NCBI GenBank assembly: GCA_002423185.1
Contig: DIUX01000001.1
Coordinates: forward strand, 142,048 to 206,047
Origin: Micavibrio sp. UBA6147
GTDB lineage: Bacteria > Pseudomonadota > Alphaproteobacteria > Micavibrionales > UBA1664
Direction: 5' to 3'
DNA length: 64,000 nucleotides
A program made the position numbers and the translations under genes. This document shows positions 47,075 through 56,869 of the stretch, in pieces (the stretch's first letter is position 1; each line of letters starts with the position of its first letter). The notes beneath the pieces are model-generated. The model ran no database searches. It was not told the origin of the DNA and saw only the letters and a program-made list of their open reading frames with translations.

Positions 47075-47974
47075 ATGCACCCGAACACCGACCACGATGA
47101 AAACAAAGATGGGACAAAAGGTCAATGGTGCCGAGTCTTTAATCAGGCGGCGTTGCTCAAGGGGCGGTTTACCCTGCGCGACACCAAAGTCACGGTCGAT
47201 GATGTTTTGACGGCGCTGGATGAGGGGTTGGATCATCAGGCGATTTTAGACCGGTTTGAAGGGCTTCAACGCCGCGACATAGATTTATGCCGGTCGATTG
47301 CCGTTCACCACATGCCGCACCGCCCCGAACACCGCAAAAACAAAGGCGGCGTGAAAATCTTACTCGATGAAAATATCGGTCATTCGATTATTCCGCGTAT
47401 TTTAAACGCGCGGGCGGAGTTTTCGCATATTTCGTTTCATGGCCTGACCTCGGCGATGGATCGCGATATCTATGCCTATGCCGAAAACAATAATTTTTCG
47501 GTGATTATCACCAATGACCGCGATTTTTTGTCGTTGACCGAGATTGCAGTGCTGCGCCGCCTCACCAAAACAGGCAGTTTTGATCAATGGGAGGGAGAAA
47601 CGCTCCCCTTCATCGCGCATGTATCGCAAGACGTTCTGGGGTCGGGGCAAGTAGAGAAAATCATTGCTCCGCGCCTTCAAAACGTGCTGCACGAAGCCGC
47701 CCAAACGCCACGCCGTATTGCATGGCTTCAGATGGCCTCAAACAGTCTGCGGGAGGGGCCGGATGCGCGCGGAATATATCGCCATTTTATGCGTGGGTCG
47801 GCGCAAGGCGTGATGACGGATGCACCGATCTTTGACGAAGCCTTTTTGGATACAAAGCGCCTAAACACATTATGCCGCAATTTCGGCGTAGCGGAATTTG
47901 CCTGTACGAACGATGCGGCGCAGGAACAGGCACTGAGCGCCCTTAAACGTCGCAAAAATGCGCGCGCACCTTAA
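47075..47974 (+). CDS. fusion of DUF433-like antitoxin module and DUF5615 PIN-like module
   Basis: 299 aa. Residues about 30-85 resemble DUF433: LKGRFTLRDTKVTVDDVLTA, then LDEGLDHQAILDRFEGLQRRD. Residues about 92-165 resemble DUF5615, a PIN-like putative nuclease: VKILLDENIGHSIIPRIL, HGLTSAMDRDIYAYAENNNF and SVIITNDRDFLSL, with the acidic residues D, E, D, D and D kept. The last ~130 residues are unassigned. DUF433 and DUF5615 usually occur as two adjacent genes thought to be a toxin-antitoxin pair; here they are one polypeptide in one frame. No clear RBS precedes the ATG. Whether it is a toxin, a self-neutralised protein or something else is unknown. Confidence 0.75.
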   Translation: MHPNTDHDENKDGTKGQWCRVFNQAALLKGRFTLRDTKVTVDDVLTALDEGLDHQAILDRFEGLQRRDIDLCRSIAVHHMPHRPEHRKNKGGVKILLDENIGHSIIPRILNARAEFSHISFHGLTSAMDRDIYAYAENNNFSVIITNDRDFLSLTEIAVLRRLTKTGSFDQWEGETLPFIAHVSQDVLGSGQVEKIIAPRLQNVLHEAAQTPRRIAWLQMASNSLREGPDARGIYRHFMRGSAQGVMTDAPIFDEAFLDTKRLNTLCRNFGVAEFACTNDAAQEQALSALKRRKNARAP

Positions 47975-48021
47975 AGCTCACCCTTCCACACACGCTAAGG
48001 CGCGGCAATGAGCCGCCGCGT

Positions 48022-48318
48022 TTATGGCGTCACAGCATAAGTTTCAATCGCCCGTGCCATGGTGACATCAAGGTCTGACAAACCCTTTGCGTCATGGGTG
48101 GTGAGGGTAATCTCGACACGATTATAGACGTTGAACCATTCGGGGTGATGGTTCATTTTCTCGGCTTTCAGGGCGATGCGCGTCATAAACGCCCATGCCT
48201 GACTGAAGTTTTTAAAGGTGAATGTTTTGGAGATGGCATCGCGGGCGGCGTCGTGTTTCCACCCCTGTAAAGTGCCGAGTGCGGCGGTTCTCGTGGCGTC
48301 GTCAAGCTTATGGGGCAT
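48022..48318 (-). CDS. phhB: pterin-4a-carbinolamine dehydratase
   Basis: 98 aa. Dehydrates the 4a-hydroxy-pterin released by phenylalanine hydroxylase so the cofactor can be re-reduced. The active-site motif [20 protein letters not shown], followed by [12 protein letters not shown], is complete, and [16 protein letters not shown] is the family's dimer helix. AAGGAAAA precedes the ATG. It stands alone, divergent from the metallopeptidase-like gene, far from phhA. Confidence 0.96.
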   Translation of the reverse strand: MPHKLDDATRTAALGTLQGWKHDAARDAISKTFTFKNFSQAWAFMTRIALKAEKMNHHPEWFNVYNRVEITLTTHDAKGLSDLDVTMARAIETYAVTP

Positions 48319-48399
48319 TGCATTTTCCTTTTATTCTGGCAATATACTGATTGATTCGTATAGTACATCACGCAACTCAGACAGGAAAGGTTGGCCACC

Positions 48400-48834
48400 A
48401 TGGGCGACCCGAAAAAGATTATCATGAACTTTAGCGTTCCGCCGAGCCTTGACGATATTCAGGTGCTGGCAGAGGAGGCGGTTGAGTTTTTGCCGCCTGA
48501 GCTGTCGGAATTTACGGCGGATATGGACATTGTGGTGGATGACTTCCCCCCGTCCGAATTAGAAGACGAACTCGGCCTCGACAGCCCGTTTGAACTCCTC
48601 GCCTATTTCCAAAAACATGCGGAAAAAATCCGCGGCGTTCAGTCAAAATCCGGTCGGGATGAGCCTGTGCTGTTTCTCTATCGCCGCCCCATCCTTGATA
48701 TGTGGTGCGAAACAGAAGACGACCTCGCCGCCGTCGTGCGCCATGTGATGATCGCGGAGATCGCCCAGATCCACGACTTTAACGAGCAAGAGATCGAGGC
48801 CATGGCCGCCGCTTCGCGCCATACTATGAAATGA
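48400..48834 (+). CDS. minimal-MMP-like (zincin_1) family protein lacking zinc histidines
   Basis: 144 aa from ATG 48400, preceded by AGGAAAGG at 9 bp. It matches the small bacterial 'metallopeptidase family' (PF06262/COG3824): an acidic N-terminal half (LAEEAVEFLPPELSEF, VDDFPPSE), then LFLYRRPILDMW and DDLAAVVRHVMIAEIAQIHD. In typical members the last segment reads like VVxHExxHHFG; here the HExxH positions read AEIAQ, so both zinc histidines are gone. It is therefore probably not a protease, though the fold seems intact. Length and start are normal, so this is not a broken gene. Role unknown. Confidence 0.8.
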   Translation: MGDPKKIIMNFSVPPSLDDIQVLAEEAVEFLPPELSEFTADMDIVVDDFPPSELEDELGLDSPFELLAYFQKHAEKIRGVQSKSGRDEPVLFLYRRPILDMWCETEDDLAAVVRHVMIAEIAQIHDFNEQEIEAMAAASRHTMK

Positions 48835-48904
48835 TTCATGTTTGATTCATTTTTCATGAATTGTTTTCATTGCTGGCGGTAAGCGTCTGTTTGCATGAAT
48901 AAAT

Positions 48905-48938
48905 AAGGCTGGACACACTGTGCCGGCCTTTTCTTTTT
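48905..48938 (+). terminator. putative rho-independent terminator
   Basis: AAGGCTGG / CCGGCCTT stem (one T-G pair) with a 10-base loop and a TTTTCTTTTT tail, 70 bp after the stop of the 48400 gene. Confidence 0.65.
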
Positions 48939-49014
48939 GCGGAATGGGATATTCCCTGCAATCCGCTGTAACTCGTTGTAATTCTCAGCAAAAGGGCGCT
49001 TTGCCCGACATCCC

Positions 49015-49362
49015 TTACTTCGGCGCACCAATCGTTTTGGCGCGGCGGCTGGCGGGGAAGGGAGGGGCGTCACGGCGGGCGACATAGCCAAGCTCTGTGG
49101 CTTCTTTGCTTTCCATGGTTCTTTCAAATGTCCACAATGTGACGCCGATTGTGTCATAATAATCGACATGAGCGGTGGCGATGATTTTTTCTTTGACGTC
49201 CGACACGTCAATCGCGCCGTCCGCGTCAACGGGGGCGGTGCATGTACGGATTTCAAAGTGGTGGGCATCAAAATCGAACGAAGCCTCATGCCACACGGCA
49301 ACCGGTCGTTCAGGGTTGGTAACAAGGTCAATAAAGGCCTTGGACAAGGCGACGATAGACAT
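49015..49362 (-). CDS. unknown 115 aa protein
   Basis: ATG 49362 has a strong GAGGAG at 9 bp, which decides the start against the longer frame to 49428. Soluble, with a helix (VALSKAFIDLVTNPE) followed by beta-like segments (PVAVWHEASFDFDAHHFEIR, VDYYDTIGVTLWTFER) and a basic tail (PASRRAKTIGAPK). No family recognised. GC content resembles the host rather than the AT-rich stretch next to it. Confidence 0.65.
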   Translation of the reverse strand: MSIVALSKAFIDLVTNPERPVAVWHEASFDFDAHHFEIRTCTAPVDADGAIDVSDVKEKIIATAHVDYYDTIGVTLWTFERTMESKEATELGYVARRDAPPFPASRRAKTIGAPK

Positions 49363-49985
49363 TTTATACAACTCCTCTAGTCGTGTTTGGCGGCCATGTT
49401 TTGGCGTCAAGGCAGGGATTATTCCCATTCCATAATAAAGTCAATAAAAAAGTTAAAAAAGTGAATATATGAATATTTTCTTTGGCTATCGCTAACTTCA
49501 ATAGCGAGTTATACGTTCAACGTATGCTTTGCCTGCGTAAAGCGCATAACTGCTTCCCAAAAGGATCGCTCGTTATTGGATGATTTTTTGTTGAAAAATT
49601 ATGGTGGGATTTGTGAATAGTATGATGCAAAAGATGATGTAAAGGGGCATGAACGAGATGGCGCATCTCTAGAAATTGTAGGGCAAGAGAATGGTTAGGA
49701 AGTGACTACCCCCTCCACCATTTATCATATAAAAGCAATCTCCAAAGACTTGATATCGTCTCTGCAACCCACGAAATAAGGGGGGGGCTGTTTTTCTTGT
49801 TGAGAACTGGCGCATGCGTGATGTAAGGATAATTTTTCTCACTTCACGCCATTCTCTCACAAGCTGGAAAGCCGTTCTTACAATTTAGTCGTCAGGCAAT
49901 TTCCAGTGGTTGATGTTCATTTTTATTGAATAAGATGCGCTGCACTTTATAATTTATACTCATAGTGCAAGCGAGGAGAATAATA
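49363..49985. other. AT-rich non-coding stretch with nested inverted repeats
   Basis: 620 bp with no credible gene. At 49489-49507 TCGCTA / TAGCGA form a hairpin. At 49511-49525 ATACGTT-C-AACGTAT is a perfect palindrome. AGTTAT (49507-49512) and ATAACT (49546-49551) enclose the palindrome as an outer pair. The rest is A/T-rich with poly-A and poly-G/C runs. It separates host-like DNA from the orphan membrane protein gene. Confidence 0.6.
49926..49953 (+). promoter_or_regulatory. putative sigma-70 promoter
   Basis: TTGAAT (49926-49931), 16 bp, perfect TATAAT (49948-49953). Start near 49960 gives a leader of about 26 bases containing GAGGAG before the TTG at 49986. Confidence 0.65.
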
Positions 49986-50714
49986 TTGAAATCTATATTG
50001 CGAAAAACTATTCGTGAGAGCCGTACATCCGATATTTCTGGATTAAAAACTAGAATTATAGTTTTTAGCTCCATTATCCTTCTACTGATTGCTGGGTACC
50101 GCATGGAGATTTCGCTTGATCTTTGGAGGGAATCGAATCCTCTTACGACATCGGAAAAAAAGCAGCTGGCTGAGTTACAACAACTAAACCAATGCCCGAT
50201 TGCGCCCCAAAATGTTCTGCCTTACTCAGATTTTGACGCACTTTTTGAACAAGTTCCAACAAAAGCCGCCCAAGGTGATGAGAACGATCCTTGTAAAACT
50301 ATAGAAGAGTTTTCTTCTAGGCAGCGGTATGCGAATTTTTATAGAGAAAAAGAAACTCAAGCTTTTAAGATTATCATAAGTCAGACTGCTTTAATGATTA
50401 CGGCGCTGATTGCCGCTTTATGGATTTTACCCTTCGCGAGGCGCTTTTTAAGCCGCTTTCGTACATTACTTTTTAACCGCTTGAATGACCGCACGAGGCG
50501 AATGGCTTTTGTTCGATCGCTGGTAGGCCTAGCCTTGCTCTTTATTGGATTCATGCGCCTCGGCCCATATGACTCATTATGGTCTGCCCTTCTAGGGAAT
50601 GAAGACATACTGTCAATTCTACTATTTTGGGGTGGCTTGATTTTATTGGTTGAAAGCTATCTGCGCATTTGGACAAAGTTTTTTGAATGGCTCGATGGTA
50701 GGGATAAAGCTTAA
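49986..50714 (+). CDS. orphan four-helix membrane protein, AT-rich
   Basis: 242 aa from TTG 49986, chosen because GAGGAG lies just before it and the promoter at 49926 fits; a GTG at 49965 is in frame but has no RBS. One membrane segment near the N-terminus (IIVFSSIILLLIAGYRM), a polar loop with Cys at NQCPIAPQ and NDPCKTIEE, then three C-terminal segments (IISQTALMITALIAALWILP, FVRSLVGLALLFIGFM, ILSILLFWGGLILLV). Codon use is more AT-rich than flanking genes, suggesting acquisition. No family recognised. Confidence 0.65.
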   Translation: MKSILRKTIRESRTSDISGLKTRIIVFSSIILLLIAGYRMEISLDLWRESNPLTTSEKKQLAELQQLNQCPIAPQNVLPYSDFDALFEQVPTKAAQGDENDPCKTIEEFSSRQRYANFYREKETQAFKIIISQTALMITALIAALWILPFARRFLSRFRTLLFNRLNDRTRRMAFVRSLVGLALLFIGFMRLGPYDSLWSALLGNEDILSILLFWGGLILLVESYLRIWTKFFEWLDGRDKA

Positions 50715-50872
50715 GAAATGGACAAAAAAGTGAGGAGTCTAGTTCCTTGCCAGAAGCTGCCGATCATTTTGTAAAGAACAGTTTCGAGCGGCCTCAGCCA
50801 GCGCAACCAGCAAAATAATAAGCCAAATCAAAACAGTGGCAGGCTAACGCGCCAATACAAAATGCGGGCAAA

Positions 50873-50899
50873 GAAAAAAGCGCCTTTGGGGCGCTTTGT
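50873..50899 (-). terminator. rho-independent terminator of greA
   Basis: AAAGCGCC / GGCGCTTT stem with a TTTGG loop; on the minus strand it is followed by a T-run (complement of 50874-50879). A second inverted repeat GCGAGG/CCTCGC lies at 50919-50937 between it and the greA stop. Confidence 0.7.
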
Positions 50900-50954
50900 C
50901 TCATCGTGTTTTTGGGGGGCGAGGATACGAGCCTCGCAGGCCTAACCAATGGTG

Positions 50955-51428
50955 TTAGGCATACGCAACGTTGAGGACTTCATAGCCCTTCGCGCCTTTG
51001 GGGGTGCGGACTTCGACCGTGTCGCCGATTGTCTTGCCGATGAGGGCACGGGCAACGGGGGACACAATCGATAGCTTGCGCGATTCAATATCGGCCTCGT
51101 ATTCGCCGACGATTTGATAGGTCGTTTCCTCGTCCGTTTCCTCGTCAACAATCGTGACTTTGGCACCAAAACGAATAGTGTCGCCGGTGAATTTGGTCGG
51201 ATCAATGATCTCGGCGCGGCTTAACACGGCCTCCAATTCCTCAATACGGCCTTCGATGAAGCTTTGCTGTTCGCGCGCGGCATGATATTCGGCGTTTTCT
51301 GAGAGGTCGCCGTGTTCGCGGGCTTCGGCAATCGCTTGGATCACATTCGGGCGGTCGACTTTTCTGAGGCGTTCAAATTCAGCCTCGAGTTTTGCGTGAC
51401 CATCTTTGGTCATCGGGATTTTATCCAT
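50955..51428 (-). CDS. greA: transcription elongation factor GreA
   Basis: 157 aa. Rescues backtracked RNA polymerase by stimulating transcript cleavage. The N-terminal coiled coil carries the acidic tip motif [18 protein letters not shown]; the C-terminal FKBP-like domain has [23 protein letters not shown] 51428 has AAGGAAC upstream; the open frame reaches 51611 but those residues are unrelated to GreA. Downstream of carB on the same strand, an order common in Alphaproteobacteria. Confidence 0.96.
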   Translation of the reverse strand: MDKIPMTKDGHAKLEAEFERLRKVDRPNVIQAIAEAREHGDLSENAEYHAAREQQSFIEGRIEELEAVLSRAEIIDPTKFTGDTIRFGAKVTIVDEETDEETTYQIVGEYEADIESRKLSIVSPVARALIGKTIGDTVEVRTPKGAKGYEVLNVAYA

Positions 51429-51659
51429 GAATAATGGTTCCTTTTTTATACTCTGATCGTATGTTTTGATTTTTACTTCTTTTTTCCGGTTTTCTATTTT
51501 TATGTAGTCCGGCGGGTGGCGGTTTACGCGGTTTGGCGTCGTCCTGCGGCCCGATAACTGAAAAACCCGCCGGTAAAAATTGGCGGGCTGTTCTTCACAT
51601 AAATTCATCATACGCCATGGATGCGTCCGCCGTCAAGCATGACATGCATTTGTGCCGCA

Positions 51660-54600
51660 TCAAGCCGTTTTGGCGGCTTGCATGGTGCGATGATAGGCGT
51701 CTTCACCGTCCGTGCCGAGGTAAGTCTGGATCGGGGTGAAGGTAAAGGCGCGGGAACGCATATACCGGATTGCCTGAACCCCCGCCTTGGCGGCGGCGAT
51801 GTTGGTGTAATAGGGGATTTTATGCATCAAAGCGGTGCGCCGGATCAACCGCCCATCCGACACGGATTGTTGCCCCTTGGTCGTGTTGATCATAAAGTCG
51901 ATCTCGCCGTTGATGATGGCATCGACGATATGCGGCTGGCCTTCACTGACTTTGTTGATGCGCTGGATGTTGAGGCCGGCCTCGCGTAAATAAGCGCAGG
52001 TTCCGCCCGTCGACACAACCTCAAACCCCATTTCAACAAGGTCTTTGGCCATCGGCACGGCGTCGTCCTTGTGCATGTCGCGCACCGATAAAAACACACG
52101 GCCTTTGGTGGGGAGCATGGTTCCGGCACCGAGCTGGGATTTCGCCAGCGCGGCGGCAAGTTCGGTATCAATGCCCATGACTTCGCCGGTTGATTTCATC
52201 TCGGGGCCGAGCAACACATCGACATTCGGGAAGCGCGAGAACGGGAAAACAGGCGCCTTCACCGCGACATGATCCATCGACATGCCGACCAGCATATCGG
52301 CATCGCGGAAAGTCGAAAGTTTTTCGCCCGCCATGAGCCGCGCCGCGATTTTGGCAACCGGCACGCCGGTGGCCTTTGCCACAAACGGCACGGTACGGGA
52401 CGCACGGGGGTTAACCTCCAGCAAGTAAATATCGTAATCGCCGGAGGTACGGTTTTTCTTCACCGCGAACTGGACATTCATAAGCCCGCGAATATTCAAG
52501 GCGCGCGCCAATTGAATGGTCTGTTTTTCGATGCTCTGTACCGTTTTATAGGGCAAAGAATGGGGCGGCAAGACGCAGGCACTATCGCCCGAGTGGATGC
52601 CCGCTTCTTCGATATGCTCCATAATGCCGGCGACATAGACGTCGCGCCCATCGGACAGGGCGTCAACATCAACCTCAATCGCGCCTGATAAATAGCGGTC
52701 GAGCAAAACGGGGCTGTCGCCCGACACCAAAACCGCGCGGTTGATATATTGCTCAACCTCGGCCTTGGAATAGACGATCTCCATCGCCGATCCGCCCAAA
52801 ACATAAGACGGGCGAATGACGAGGGGATAGCCGACCAGCTCAGCCTTCTCAATCGCTTCGGCGGCGGAAAAGGCAAGCTCGTTGACAGGCTGTTGCAACT
52901 TTAATTTCTCAACCAGCGCTTTGAACCGCTTGCGGTCTTCGGCATGATCAATGGCGTCAGGATCCGTGCCAAGAATAGGAATGCCCTTTTCTTGCAGGAA
53001 TTTGGCGAGTTTGAGCGGCGTTTGCCCGCCCAATTGCACGATCACGCCCTTAATTTTTGCGCCGCATTGGTTTTCGGCCTCGATGACTTCCAGCACATCT
53101 TCATGGGTGAGGGGCTCGAAATAGAGGCGGTCGGCGGTGTCGTAATCGGTGGACACGGTTTCGGGGTTACAATTGATCATGATGGTTTCATAGCCGGCTT
53201 CTTTGAGCGCATAGGCGGCGTGAACGCAGCAATAATCAAACTCGATCCCTTGCCCGATGCGGTTCGGCCCGCCGCCCAAAATGACGATTTTTTCTTTGTC
53301 GGTGGATTCGATCTCGTGTTCGACCTCGTTAAAGCCCAGCCCTTCATAACAGCTGTACATATATGGCGTTGGAGATGGGATTTCGGCGGCGCAGCTGTCG
53401 ATGCGTTTATAGGTCGGGCGCACGCCGTGGCTGTGGCGCGCGGCGCGGACGGATTCTTCGGCCGCGCCCGTGATCTTGGCAAGGCGGGCATCGGAAAAGC
53501 CGAGTTGTTTAAGCTGTGACCAGCCTTCCTTGCTGCGCGGCAGGCCTTTGTGGCGGATTTGTTCTTCAACATCGACCAAGCCTTTGATCTTACGCAGGAA
53601 CCAAGGGTCAAAATGGGTGACGGCCTGAACCGCCTCAACATTCATGCCGTGACGGAAGGCCTGTGCAATCACCAAAATGCGGGTGGAGGACGGCTTGGAC
53701 AGGGCGGCTCGGATTTGGTCTTCGTCGGGTTCGGTTTTGCCCGTTGCGGCGGCGATGGTGATTTCATCAAACCCGCTCAGGCCTGTTTCAAGTGAGCGCA
53801 AGGCTTTTTGCAGCGATTCTTCAAGGCTACGCCCCATCGCCATCGATTCCCCGACCGATTTCATCGAGGTCGTCAGGCGGTCATCCGTACCGCGAAATTT
53901 TTCAAAGGCGAAGCGTGGAATTTTGGTAACGACATAGTCGATGACGGGTTCGAACGATGCCGGAATCCGTGCGCCCGTAATGTCGTTTTGCAATTCGTCG
54001 AGTGTATAGCCAACGGCGAGCTTCGCCGCGACCTTGGCAATCGGAAAACCCGTGGCCTTGGAGGCGAGGGCGGAGGAACGGCTCACCCGCGGGTTCATTT
54101 CAATGACGACCATGCGCCCGTCTTTGGGGTTGACCGCAAATTGGACGTTTGAACCGCCTGTTTCAACGCCGATCCCGCGCAAAACCGCGATGGAGGCGTC
54201 GCGCATCCGTTGATATTCCTTGTCGGTCAAGGTCAGGGCGGGGGCAACGGTGATGGAATCACCCGTATGCACGCCCATCGGGTCGATATTTTCAATGGAA
54301 CAGACAATAATACAATTATCGTTGCGGTCGCGCACGACCTCCATTTCATATTCTTTCCAGCCCAAAACCGATTCTTCGACCAACACTTCGTTGACGGGTG
54401 AGGCATCCAGCCCCTCGCGCACGATGGCTTCAAATTCGTTTTTGTTATAGGCAATCCCGCCGCCGGTGCCGGCAAGGGTGAAGGACGGGCGGATAATAGC
54501 GGGGAGTTTGATCTCTTTGATCGCTTCGAGCGCTTCGGAGAGGGTTTTGACAACGACGCTGCGCGGGCTCTCAAGGCCGAGGCGGTCCATTTCGTCGCGG

Positions 54601-54995
54601 AATAATTGGCGGTCTTCGGCTTTGGCGATGGCCTCGCGGTTGGCGCCGATCAATTCGATATTCAGGCGGTCAAGCGTGCCGTTTTCGGCGAGCGCCAGCG
54701 CGGTGTTCAACGCCGTTTGCCCGCCCATGGTGGGGAGCAACGCATCGGGGCGCTCTTGCTCCAAAATCGCGGCGACGGCGGCGGGGGTGATCGGCTCGAT
54801 ATACGTTGCATCGGCAACCGACGGGTCGGTCATGATGGTGGCGGGGTTCGAGTTGATGAGGATGATGCGGTAGCCTTCCTCGCGCAGGGCTTTACACGCT
54901 TGCGTGCCGGAGTAATCAAATTCGCAGGCTTGGCCTATGACAATAGGACCCGCGCCGATGATGGCGATGGATTTTATATCGGTGCGTTTTGGCAT
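51660..54995 (-). CDS. carB: carbamoyl-phosphate synthase large subunit
   Basis: 1111 aa. Makes carbamoyl phosphate for arginine and pyrimidines with the ammonia passed from CarA. Two homologous ATP-grasp halves are visible: [18 protein letters not shown] at the N-terminus and its counterpart [17 protein letters not shown] in the middle. The carboxy- and carbamoyl-phosphate domains are complete, and the C-terminal MGS-like allosteric domain contains [17 protein letters not shown] 54995 starts the family's MPKRTDI motif. carA is the expected upstream partner but is 3 kb away, beyond a tRNA-like sequence and two unrelated genes. Confidence 0.97.
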   Translation of the reverse strand: MPKRTDIKSIAIIGAGPIVIGQACEFDYSGTQACKALREEGYRIILINSNPATIMTDPSVADATYIEPITPAAVAAILEQERPDALLPTMGGQTALNTALALAENGTLDRLNIELIGANREAIAKAEDRQLFRDEMDRLGLESPRSVVVKTLSEALEAIKEIKLPAIIRPSFTLAGTGGGIAYNKNEFEAIVREGLDASPVNEVLVEESVLGWKEYEMEVVRDRNDNCIIVCSIENIDPMGVHTGDSITVAPALTLTDKEYQRMRDASIAVLRGIGVETGGSNVQFAVNPKDGRMVVIEMNPRVSRSSALASKATGFPIAKVAAKLAVGYTLDELQNDITGARIPASFEPVIDYVVTKIPRFAFEKFRGTDDRLTTSMKSVGESMAMGRSLEESLQKALRSLETGLSGFDEITIAAATGKTEPDEDQIRAALSKPSSTRILVIAQAFRHGMNVEAVQAVTHFDPWFLRKIKGLVDVEEQIRHKGLPRSKEGWSQLKQLGFSDARLAKITGAAEESVRAARHSHGVRPTYKRIDSCAAEIPSPTPYMYSCYEGLGFNEVEHEIESTDKEKIVILGGGPNRIGQGIEFDYCCVHAAYALKEAGYETIMINCNPETVSTDYDTADRLYFEPLTHEDVLEVIEAENQCGAKIKGVIVQLGGQTPLKLAKFLQEKGIPILGTDPDAIDHAEDRKRFKALVEKLKLQQPVNELAFSAAEAIEKAELVGYPLVIRPSYVLGGSAMEIVYSKAEVEQYINRAVLVSGDSPVLLDRYLSGAIEVDVDALSDGRDVYVAGIMEHIEEAGIHSGDSACVLPPHSLPYKTVQSIEKQTIQLARALNIRGLMNVQFAVKKNRTSGDYDIYLLEVNPRASRTVPFVAKATGVPVAKIAARLMAGEKLSTFRDADMLVGMSMDHVAVKAPVFPFSRFPNVDVLLGPEMKSTGEVMGIDTELAAALAKSQLGAGTMLPTKGRVFLSVRDMHKDDAVPMAKDLVEMGFEVVSTGGTCAYLREAGLNIQRINKVSEGQPHIVDAIINGEIDFMINTTKGQQSVSDGRLIRRTALMHKIPYYTNIAAAKAGVQAIRYMRSRAFTFTPIQTYLGTDGEDAYHRTMQAAKTA

Positions 54996-55110
54996 GGGAA
55001 ACTCGGCTTTCGTGCAACTGTGTAAAGGACGTTCCGAGAAAAAACTTGTAGTGCAATTCCGCCCGCGCGGCAACGCCTAAATTACCAAACAGGCCGATTG
55101 ATCCACAAAA

Positions 55111-55200
55111 GGCGGGATGGGCATAAGCGGCACGCCGGCCGTCTTGGAAAACCAGCGTGGATGCGAGCCCACCCAGGGTTCGAATCCCTGTCTGCCCGCT
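55111..55200 (+). tRNA. degenerate tRNA-Ser-like sequence, probable pseudogene
   Basis: A class II tRNA outline can be read. Acceptor GGCGGG pairs with CCCGCT at the 3' end. T8 is followed by a D stem GGC/GCC around a loop with AGCGG. The long variable arm is GTGG...CCAC, and the T arm is perfect (CAGGG TTCGAAT CCCTG). The defects are three extra bases (CTG, repeating the preceding CTG) between the T and acceptor stems, an anticodon loop one base too long (CTTGGAAA, compare CTTGAAA of tRNA-Ser-UGA), and an anticodon stem with a bulge. It may be a tRNA-Ser damaged by integration next to it; the AIPR gene ends 8 bp away. It is not safely functional. Confidence 0.45.
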
Positions 55201-55207
55201 ATTTATC

Positions 55208-56869
55208 TTAACCAGTCAGACCAAGCGGCAATAATAATTGTCCTTTTTTAAGGGTTCTTTCAAAAAGTTCCTCTTTAGTTTTTGGGCTTCTAAACATGAC
55301 GTAGTAACCGTTTGTCTTTTTGTCCTCTAAATAAACCCTCATTATTTCCAATGAGTCATCGAGCAACCTTACTTGATTGGCTTTTACAGCAATATCAACT
55401 TGGTTTTTCTCTGCCAACAGCGACATAATATACAGAATATGAAACTGGCCGTATGTTAAAAAGCCATCTATGTTTCCTGTATTGTTTCGTTTTTTGAGTT
55501 GGTTAGCATCATCTTTCATCTTCTCTATTAACTGAAGCATAGAAAATATATGCTTCAGGTAGTTTATATCGTGGTTTGTTGTAAAAACGTCTTCGTACAG
55601 CACGCCGAAAATTTTATCGGAATCTTTCTTTGACTTTTCTGGCTCACGCAAATGATATGCGAGAATAGCTTGCCCTAATTTTAAAGCATCAATCCTTAAT
55701 TCTTCTGGTTTGCCGTCATGTTGGTTCTTTTTACGCTCATAATAAAAACCAATATTTTCAAAAGCTTTTTCCAACTTCTTTTGCATTTCAGTGTTTGACA
55801 TCAAGTCACGTGGAAAAATTCGTGTTTGAGAATTGGTTGCAAGAGCGATTTCGTGGGGCAAAACTTCGTTCTTAGTCTCAAATATTTTTATCAATATTAA
55901 AACATCTTCAAGGATTTCAGAGCTTTGTTTGGCGGCTTCAAAAATAGCATTAGAGGTCTGTGCCCCGTTTACAATCTGTAAATTTTCAACTTCAATTTCG
56001 GGAGATCGAATATTATCTCTATACGATAAATTAGTACAAACCGCTGTTATTCCATTATTAAGATACCAAAAATAGGTGTTTTTATCAGATAGCGCTGTTT
56101 TAATTATAGACTCATTTACAGCATTAGCTTTACCCAGATACACCCTGATATTTTTGTCGAATATTGCGGTACTGATCTTATTAGGATTATCAGAATCTCT
56201 AATCATGTTTATTAAATCTTTGGCCGTTATCGTGGCGACTAAGCCTTTGATATCTCCATCCGATCTACCCAGATATTGTTTTTCTACGGCATGAAAGCTA
56301 TGTTTCGTTTTTTTCTTATGTGGCCTCACTAGAAGATTTACCAAGTAAGGGAAGTCTATTTCCTCCAGCTCTATACCGTATTTATCTAGCGCTTTGGCTG
56401 TTTTCGTCTGCTTGTTTTTTTCCAGCGGCTTACCATTAGAGCACAGGTAAACTGTAAATTGAGTGTTAATGCTTTGATATAGAGTCCATATTTCTTCTAT
56501 TTTTTCCCAAAGATATGGGTTGGCTATATTTTTCAGTTCTTCATCTTTGTCGAAAAGTCTGTCGATAAAGGCGACTATTCTATCTGCTTGCGTCTCTTTA
56601 AAATATGCATCTGCTTTTCTCTGGCTTACGTGATATTTGAATTGAAATATGTGAATGTGACAAGAATTGCCTGATCTTTCTATTTTAATAGCGTCAACAC
56701 CGCAATCGTTGCCGCCCTCTGTCAGTAAATCCTCTATCTCATCCTCTTGCTCAGGGAACATTTTATCCAGCAAACAATAGCAAAACGCTTTGGAAGTTGA
56801 GTTTAGATTATATCTCTCGTCATAAGAATTGACAGCGCTAGACACCGTTGTCCAATCAAGTTTATTCAT
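55208..56869 (-). CDS. AIPR family anti-phage-type protein
   Basis: 553 aa, AIPR (abortive infection phage resistance) family. The central conserved block is obvious: RVYLGKANAVNESIIKTALS, FWYLNNGITAVCTNL, LQIVNGAQTSNAIFEA and ALATNSQTRIFPRDLMS. The N-terminus holds a PD-(D/E)xK-like nuclease pattern, GGNDCGVDAIKIE followed by HIFQFKYH (D...QxK). Related proteins act in phage exclusion and in some restriction-like systems. The DNA is clearly AT-richer than all neighbours and begins and ends abruptly, so horizontal transfer is likely. AGAGGG precedes the ATG. No partner gene or integrase is visible. Confidence 0.88.
   Translation of the reverse strand: MNKLDWTTVSSAVNSYDERYNLNSTSKAFCYCLLDKMFPEQEDEIEDLLTEGGNDCGVDAIKIERSGNSCHIHIFQFKYHVSQRKADAYFKETQADRIVAFIDRLFDKDEELKNIANPYLWEKIEEIWTLYQSINTQFTVYLCSNGKPLEKNKQTKTAKALDKYGIELEEIDFPYLVNLLVRPHKKKTKHSFHAVEKQYLGRSDGDIKGLVATITAKDLINMIRDSDNPNKISTAIFDKNIRVYLGKANAVNESIIKTALSDKNTYFWYLNNGITAVCTNLSYRDNIRSPEIEVENLQIVNGAQTSNAIFEAAKQSSEILEDVLILIKIFETKNEVLPHEIALATNSQTRIFPRDLMSNTEMQKKLEKAFENIGFYYERKKNQHDGKPEELRIDALKLGQAILAYHLREPEKSKKDSDKIFGVLYEDVFTTNHDINYLKHIFSMLQLIEKMKDDANQLKKRNNTGNIDGFLTYGQFHILYIMSLLAEKNQVDIAVKANQVRLLDDSLEIMRVYLEDKKTNGYYVMFRSPKTKEELFERTLKKGQLLLPLGLTG

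Noticed and set aside
49489..49551. Integron attC-like recombination site
   Set aside because: Nested inverted repeats are present, but the outer cores do not fit RYYYAAC/GTTRRRY and no cassette array follows.
49669..49860. 63-codon minus-strand frame in the AT-rich stretch
   Set aside because: No RBS, low-complexity translation, no domain; consistent with chance.
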